Shown here in pieces: positions 6,395 through 8,866 of a DNA stretch of 8,866 bases. A program made the translations under genes and the position numbers. The DNA is taken from contig JAHWLA010000109.1 in NCBI GenBank assembly GCA_019347595.1, forward strand, positions 1 to 8,866, given 5' to 3'. This DNA is from Actinomycetota bacterium (GTDB taxonomy: Bacteria; Actinomycetota; Acidimicrobiia; Acidimicrobiales; JAHWLA01). The notes beneath the pieces are model-generated. The model ran no database searches and was not told where the DNA came from. It saw only the letters and a program-made list of their open reading frames with translations. Position 1 is the stretch's first letter; every line of letters starts with the position of its first letter.

Positions 6395-6588
6395 TCGCGC
6401 AGCAGGCGCTCGAACTGCCGGGCGACGAACACCTCGGCGTACTCCGGCGAGTTCCGCCGGGAGCGAGTCACGCCGAGGATCAGCGCGCGGGGGGACAGGA
6501 AGCGGTCCTCGGCCTTGGCCGAGAGGAACAGGACGGCGCTGAGCAGCAGCAGCGTCCCCGGGATCGTCAGGAGCTGCCACGCCGCCAT
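6382..6588 (-). CDS. Small single-pass membrane protein, 68 aa
   Basis: From ATG (complement 6586-6588) to TAA (6384-6382) this encodes 68 residues. A hydrophobic helix occupies residues 4-24 (WQLLTIPGTLLLLSAVLFLS), followed by a charged cytoplasmic tail with DRFLSPRALILGVTRSRR and EVFVARQFERLLRDYQR. I do not recognise the family. It lies 26 bases upstream of the HAD gene on the same strand and may be co-transcribed with it, which would give two membrane-associated products. No ribosome binding site is visible before the ATG (bases are ACGCACCCCCC). It diverges from the Tad operon across 130 bases. The TAA stop, membrane helix and amphipathic C-terminus make it more convincing than its length alone would. 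Confidence 0.62.
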   Translation of the reverse strand: MAAWQLLTIPGTLLLLSAVLFLSAKAEDRFLSPRALILGVTRSRRNSPEYAEVFVARQFERLLRDYQR

Positions 6589-6640
6589 GGGGGGTGCGTC
6601 CCCGTCGGCTCGGCGACGGAAACGTCGTCGGAAAAATGCC

Positions 6641-6669
6641 TTGTGCCGTCTGGGGAACGGGCCTATCGT
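6641..6669 (+). promoter_or_regulatory. Promoter candidate for the Tad operon
   Basis: TTGTGC (6641-6646) and TATCGT (6664-6669) are spaced by exactly 17 bases, a good sigma-70 type arrangement. Transcription would start near 6676, giving a leader of about 43 bases before the ATG at 6719. It is the only well-spaced pair I found in the 130-base divergent gap. A 7-bp stem with a GAAA tetraloop (6612-6629) lies just upstream and would not be in the mRNA. Confidence 0.45.
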
Positions 6670-6718
6670 CGTCTCGTTCTCTTCCCCCGAGCCTCGTTCG
6701 ACGCGCCCGGGAGGGAAC

Positions 6719-7357
6719 ATGTTGGTCGCCTGTTGGTCGGCCAAGGGAGGAAGCGGCACCACGGTCGTCGCCGTGGCGCTCGCCGCCCTCCACGCTCGCA
6801 AGCATCCGGTGTTGCTGGTCGACCTCGGCGGCGACGTGCCCGCCGTGCTCGGCATGCCGCCGCCCGACGGCCCCGGCGCCCTCGACTGGGTGGCGGCGGG
6901 CGCCGAGGTCGGCGCGGACGCCCTCGAGCGCCTGGCCGTCGACGTCGGCCCGTCGTTGCGGCTCGTGCCCCGCGGCGAGGGGACGGGGCCGGGCGACCGG
7001 TTGGCGGGAGCACTGGCCGGACGGTCCGACGTCGTGGTCGTCGACTGCGGTCCCCCCGGCGACCCGGTGGGCACCTGGGTGGCGGCGTCGGCCGAAGCGT
7101 CGCTGCTCGTCATCCGTCCCTGCTACCTGGCCGTGGCCCGGGCGCACGCCGTGGCGCCGTCGATACGGCCGTCAGGGGTGGTCGTCGTCGACGACGGCGG
7201 GCACCTGCTGCGCATGGTCGATGTGTCGGAGGCCGCGGGCGCGCCGGTCCTCGCTCGCGTGCCGTTCGACCCCGCTGTGTCCCGAGCGGTCGATGCGGGG
7301 TCGCTGGCCACGGCGATGCCGCGCGTACTGGCCCGGCGTTTGCGGGGTGCGCTGTGA
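6719..7357 (+). CDS. tadZ: TadZ/CpaE-like MinD-family ATPase without the P-loop lysine
   Basis: The 212-residue protein is a MinD/ParA-type P-loop protein heading a Tad pilus operon. TadZ/CpaE proteins localise the Tad machine at the pole or membrane. Motifs seen: deviant Walker A SAKGGSGTT (K9 to T15), the second switch motif VLLVDLGGD (D35), and Walker B-like VVVVDCGPPGD (D109). The normal MinD signature is KGGxGKT; here the P-loop lysine is Thr14, while the first, signature lysine (K9) is kept. There is no N-terminal receiver domain as in CpaE of Caulobacter. ATG 6719 has GGGAGGG (6709-6715) before it at a short spacing. The stop TGA overlaps the GTG start of tadA (GTGA, 7354-7357), so the two are coupled. 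ATP binding may be weak and hydrolysis may be lost. The role is inferred from motifs and position. Confidence 0.87.
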   Translation: MLVACWSAKGGSGTTVVAVALAALHARKHPVLLVDLGGDVPAVLGMPPPDGPGALDWVAAGAEVGADALERLAVDVGPSLRLVPRGEGTGPGDRLAGALAGRSDVVVVDCGPPGDPVGTWVAASAEASLLVIRPCYLAVARAHAVAPSIRPSGVVVVDDGGHLLRMVDVSEAAGAPVLARVPFDPAVSRAVDAGSLATAMPRVLARRLRGAL

Positions 7358-8514
7358 GCCCCGCGACGCGCGACGAGCTGCGGGCCCGGGTGCACCGACG
7401 GCTCTTGGCCGAGCCGTGCCTGGCGCCGCACGCCGACGGCGTGGGCCGGCTGGTGGCCGACGAGGCGCCGCTGCTGCCGGCGCACGAGGTGGCGCAGGTG
7501 GTGGAGGAGGTGCTGGCCGAGGTGCACGGGCTGGGCCGCCTCGAGCCGCTGCTCGCCGACCCGTCGGTCACCGAGGTCATGGTCAACGGCGACGGCCGGG
7601 TGTGGGTGGAGCGGGCGGGCGCGCTCTCGGCCACCGGCGAGCGGCTCGCCCCCGACGACGTGGTCCACGTGGTGGAGAAGATCGTGGCCCCGCTCGGGCT
7701 CCGGGCCGACCGCGCCTCGCCGGTGGTCGATGCCCGCCTGGCCGACGGGTCGCGCGTCAACGCCGTGCTGCCGCCGCTCGCCGTCGACGGCCCGTGCCTG
7801 ACGGTGCGCCGCTTCGGCGGACAGGCGTTCTCGGTTGACAGCTTCTGCCCGCCGTCGGTCGCTCGCCTGCTGCGCTGGGCGGTGGCGGCTCGGTGGAACG
7901 TGGTGGTGAGCGGGCCGACGTCGTCCGGCAAGACGACGCTGCTTGCTGCGCTGGTGGGGTGCGTGGCCACCGGCGAGCGAGTGGTGACGGTGGAGGACGC
8001 CGCCGAGCTGCGGCTGCCGTGCGACCACGTCGTGCGCCTGGAGGCCCGGCCGCCGAACGCCGAGGGAGCGGGCGAGGTGACCGTGCGCGACCTGGTGCGC
8101 AACGCGCTGCGCATGCGGCCCGACCGCATCGTCGTCGGCGAGGTGCGGGGGGCCGAGGCGTTCGACATGGCCCAAGCCATGAACACCGGTCACGACGGCT
8201 CGTTGTCGACCTGCCACGCCAACGGCCCGGGTGACGCCTTGCGCCGGTTGGAGACGTTGGCCCTGTTGGCCGGCGTGGGGCTGCCCGCCGCCGCGCTGCG
8301 GGAGCAGTTGGCCGCGGCGGTGGATGCCGTTGTCCATGTGGCCCGGGGGCGGAACGGTCGACGGGCGGTCACCGAAGTGGCCGAGATGGCGACGCCTGCC
8401 GGTGACGGCTACCGCCTCCGCCGCCTGGCCGGTCCCGGCGGCGTGCACACGCTCCCGACCCGGGCTCCCCGGGCGGCCGACGCGCCCGCCCCTGACCCGG
8501 GGTGGTTGGCGTGA
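7354..8514 (+). CDS. tadA: TadA/CpaF secretion ATPase of the Tad (Flp) pilus
   Basis: The 386-residue product is a type II/IV secretion hexameric ATPase (CpaF/TadA family) powering pilus assembly at the inner membrane. Seen in order: an N-terminal domain with GLGRLEPLLADPSVTEVMVN (59-78) and the RASPVVDARLADGSRVNAVLP lead-in (120-140), Walker A GPTSSGKTT (187-195), Asp box TVEDAAELRL (222-231), Walker B RIVVGEVRG (258-266) and the His box around MNTGHDGSLSTCHAN (276-290). All catalytic motifs look intact. The start is GTG 7354, overlapping the tadZ stop; the sequence begins SPATRDELRARVHRRLL. The N-terminus is shorter than in many CpaF proteins. The last 25 residues are Pro/Ala-rich and probably disordered. 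The stop is TGA 8512-8514. Confidence 0.95.
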   Translation: MSPATRDELRARVHRRLLAEPCLAPHADGVGRLVADEAPLLPAHEVAQVVEEVLAEVHGLGRLEPLLADPSVTEVMVNGDGRVWVERAGALSATGERLAPDDVVHVVEKIVAPLGLRADRASPVVDARLADGSRVNAVLPPLAVDGPCLTVRRFGGQAFSVDSFCPPSVARLLRWAVAARWNVVVSGPTSSGKTTLLAALVGCVATGERVVTVEDAAELRLPCDHVVRLEARPPNAEGAGEVTVRDLVRNALRMRPDRIVVGEVRGAEAFDMAQAMNTGHDGSLSTCHANGPGDALRRLETLALLAGVGLPAAALREQLAAAVDAVVHVARGRNGRRAVTEVAEMATPAGDGYRLRRLAGPGGVHTLPTRAPRAADAPAPDPGWLA

Positions 8515-8557
8515 GCGGGCGGTGCGCGGCCGGGCTGCCGGTTCTGGAGGCAGGCGC

Positions 8558-8572
8558 GCCCGCTCAGCGGGC
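8558..8572 (+). other. Short hairpin between tadA and the next gene
   Basis: GCCCGC, loop TCA, GCGGGC forms a perfect 6-bp stem in the 109-base gap after tadA. No T-tract follows, so termination is unlikely; it may shield or process the operon mRNA, or be chance in GC-rich DNA. Confidence 0.3.
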
Positions 8573-8610
8573 ATGTTCGCCCCGGGAACGGCTCGCTCGT
8601 CCGGCGCCGT

Positions 8611-8617
8611 GGAGGTG
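8611..8617 (+). promoter_or_regulatory. Strong ribosome binding site for the 8624 gene
   Basis: GGAGGTG lies 6 bases before GTG 8624, the best Shine-Dalgarno match in the window. It decides for a start at 8624 over the in-frame ATG at 8573 and GTG at 8522, which lack such a site. Confidence 0.65.
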
Positions 8618-8623
8618 GCGACC

Positions 8624-8866
8624 GTGACCGGGGTGGCGCTGGCGCCCGCCCTCGCCGTGGTGGCCGGCGCGCTGGTGCTGCGCGCCGTCAGCCGGCTGCG
8701 GTGGCGGCGACCCGGCGCAGTGACTGCCAGGTCGTCCCGACGGCGGCTGCCCGGCTGGGCCGTGGAGGTGGCGGCTGCCGCGCCAGGCTTGTCGGCCGGC
8801 CGGGTGTACGCCGCCTGGCTGACTTCGGTGGCCGGGGCACCGGTGGCCGCCGTAGCGGCCGGGCCC
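8624..8866 (+). CDS. Probable TadB-type pilus platform protein, N-terminus only
   Basis: From GTG 8624 the frame stays open for 81 codons to the window edge, so the gene is incomplete. The visible part has a hydrophobic N-terminal helix (GVALAPALAVVAGALVL), a basic linker (RLRWRRPG, then RSSRRRLPGW), and the beginning of a second hydrophobic stretch (SVAGAPVAAVAAGP). In Tad loci the gene after tadA usually encodes TadB, an inner-membrane platform protein of the type II secretion F family, and the N-terminal layout fits. The diagnostic F domain lies beyond the window, so the name is inferred from position. The strong ribosome binding site at 8611-8617 supports this start. Confidence 0.6.
   Translation, partial: MTGVALAPALAVVAGALVLRAVSRLRWRRPGAVTARSSRRRLPGWAVEVAAAAPGLSAGRVYAAWLTSVAGAPVAAVAAGP

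Noticed and set aside
6612..6629. Stem with GAAA tetraloop as a terminator
   Set aside because: It is followed by A-rich, not T-rich, sequence on the plus strand, lies between divergent genes where no terminator is needed, and has only seven pairs including one wobble.
6643..7353. Upstream extension of the tadA frame to 623 codons
   Set aside because: The extension is Arg/Gly-rich and overlaps tadZ fully; the GTGA overlap at 7354 gives a natural coupled start.
7123..8574. Minus-strand open frame of 483 codons opposite tadA
   Set aside because: It is the antisense of a well-supported secretion ATPase, with Arg/Gly/His-rich composition and no recognisable domain.

Overview
This is a GC-rich (roughly 70 %) bacterial chromosome segment. 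The frequent GTG starts, ATGA/GTGA stop-start overlaps, likely leaderless starts and compact Tad pilus genes suggest an actinobacterium. The general look of the proteins makes Acidimicrobiia or a related deep lineage plausible, but that placement is inference and no marker gene here fixes it. There are no insertion sequences, phage genes or CRISPR repeats. The window reads as ordinary chromosome carrying several informative small features.

Layout. 1-520: 3' end of glutamine-dependent NAD+ synthetase (nadE). 592-891: a 99-residue protein of unknown function, whose stop codon lies inside a perfect 16-bp inverted repeat (879-922) that probably ends the transcript. 944-1804: an EamA-family drug/metabolite-type exporter. 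1801-1834: a TetR-type palindrome overlapping a possible promoter, immediately before a three-gene operon. 1834-3829: an atypical ferritin-like protein, a DUF455-type di-iron protein (ATGA overlap) and a 184-residue unknown protein. 3847-4161 (minus): a small antibiotic-biosynthesis-monooxygenase (ABM) fold protein, convergent with the operon. 4351-5289: a primary-like sigma-70 factor. 5309-5404 (minus): tRNA-Sec (selC), with anticodon UCA and CCA encoded. 5467-5541: a possible 24-residue membrane microprotein, antisense to the 3' tail of the next gene. 5489-6355 (minus): a HAD-IB phosphatase with a C-terminal membrane anchor. 6382-6588 (minus): a 68-residue one-pass membrane protein. 6641-8866: start of a Tad (Flp pilus) operon with its own promoter candidate, encoding a TadZ/CpaE-like ATPase without the usual P-loop lysine, the TadA/CpaF secretion ATPase, and the N-terminus of a probable TadB-type membrane protein cut by the window edge.

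How the genes work together. The Tad genes are a functional unit: TadZ positions the machine, TadA powers it and the TadB-like protein is the inner-membrane platform. The two ferritin-like genes are translationally coupled and may form one complex, the second with a full set of di-iron ligands and the first with only half. selC shows that the genome probably decodes UGA as selenocysteine, although no selenoprotein or other sel gene lies in this window. The remaining genes (NAD synthesis, exporter, sigma factor, phosphatase) show no obvious shared pathway.
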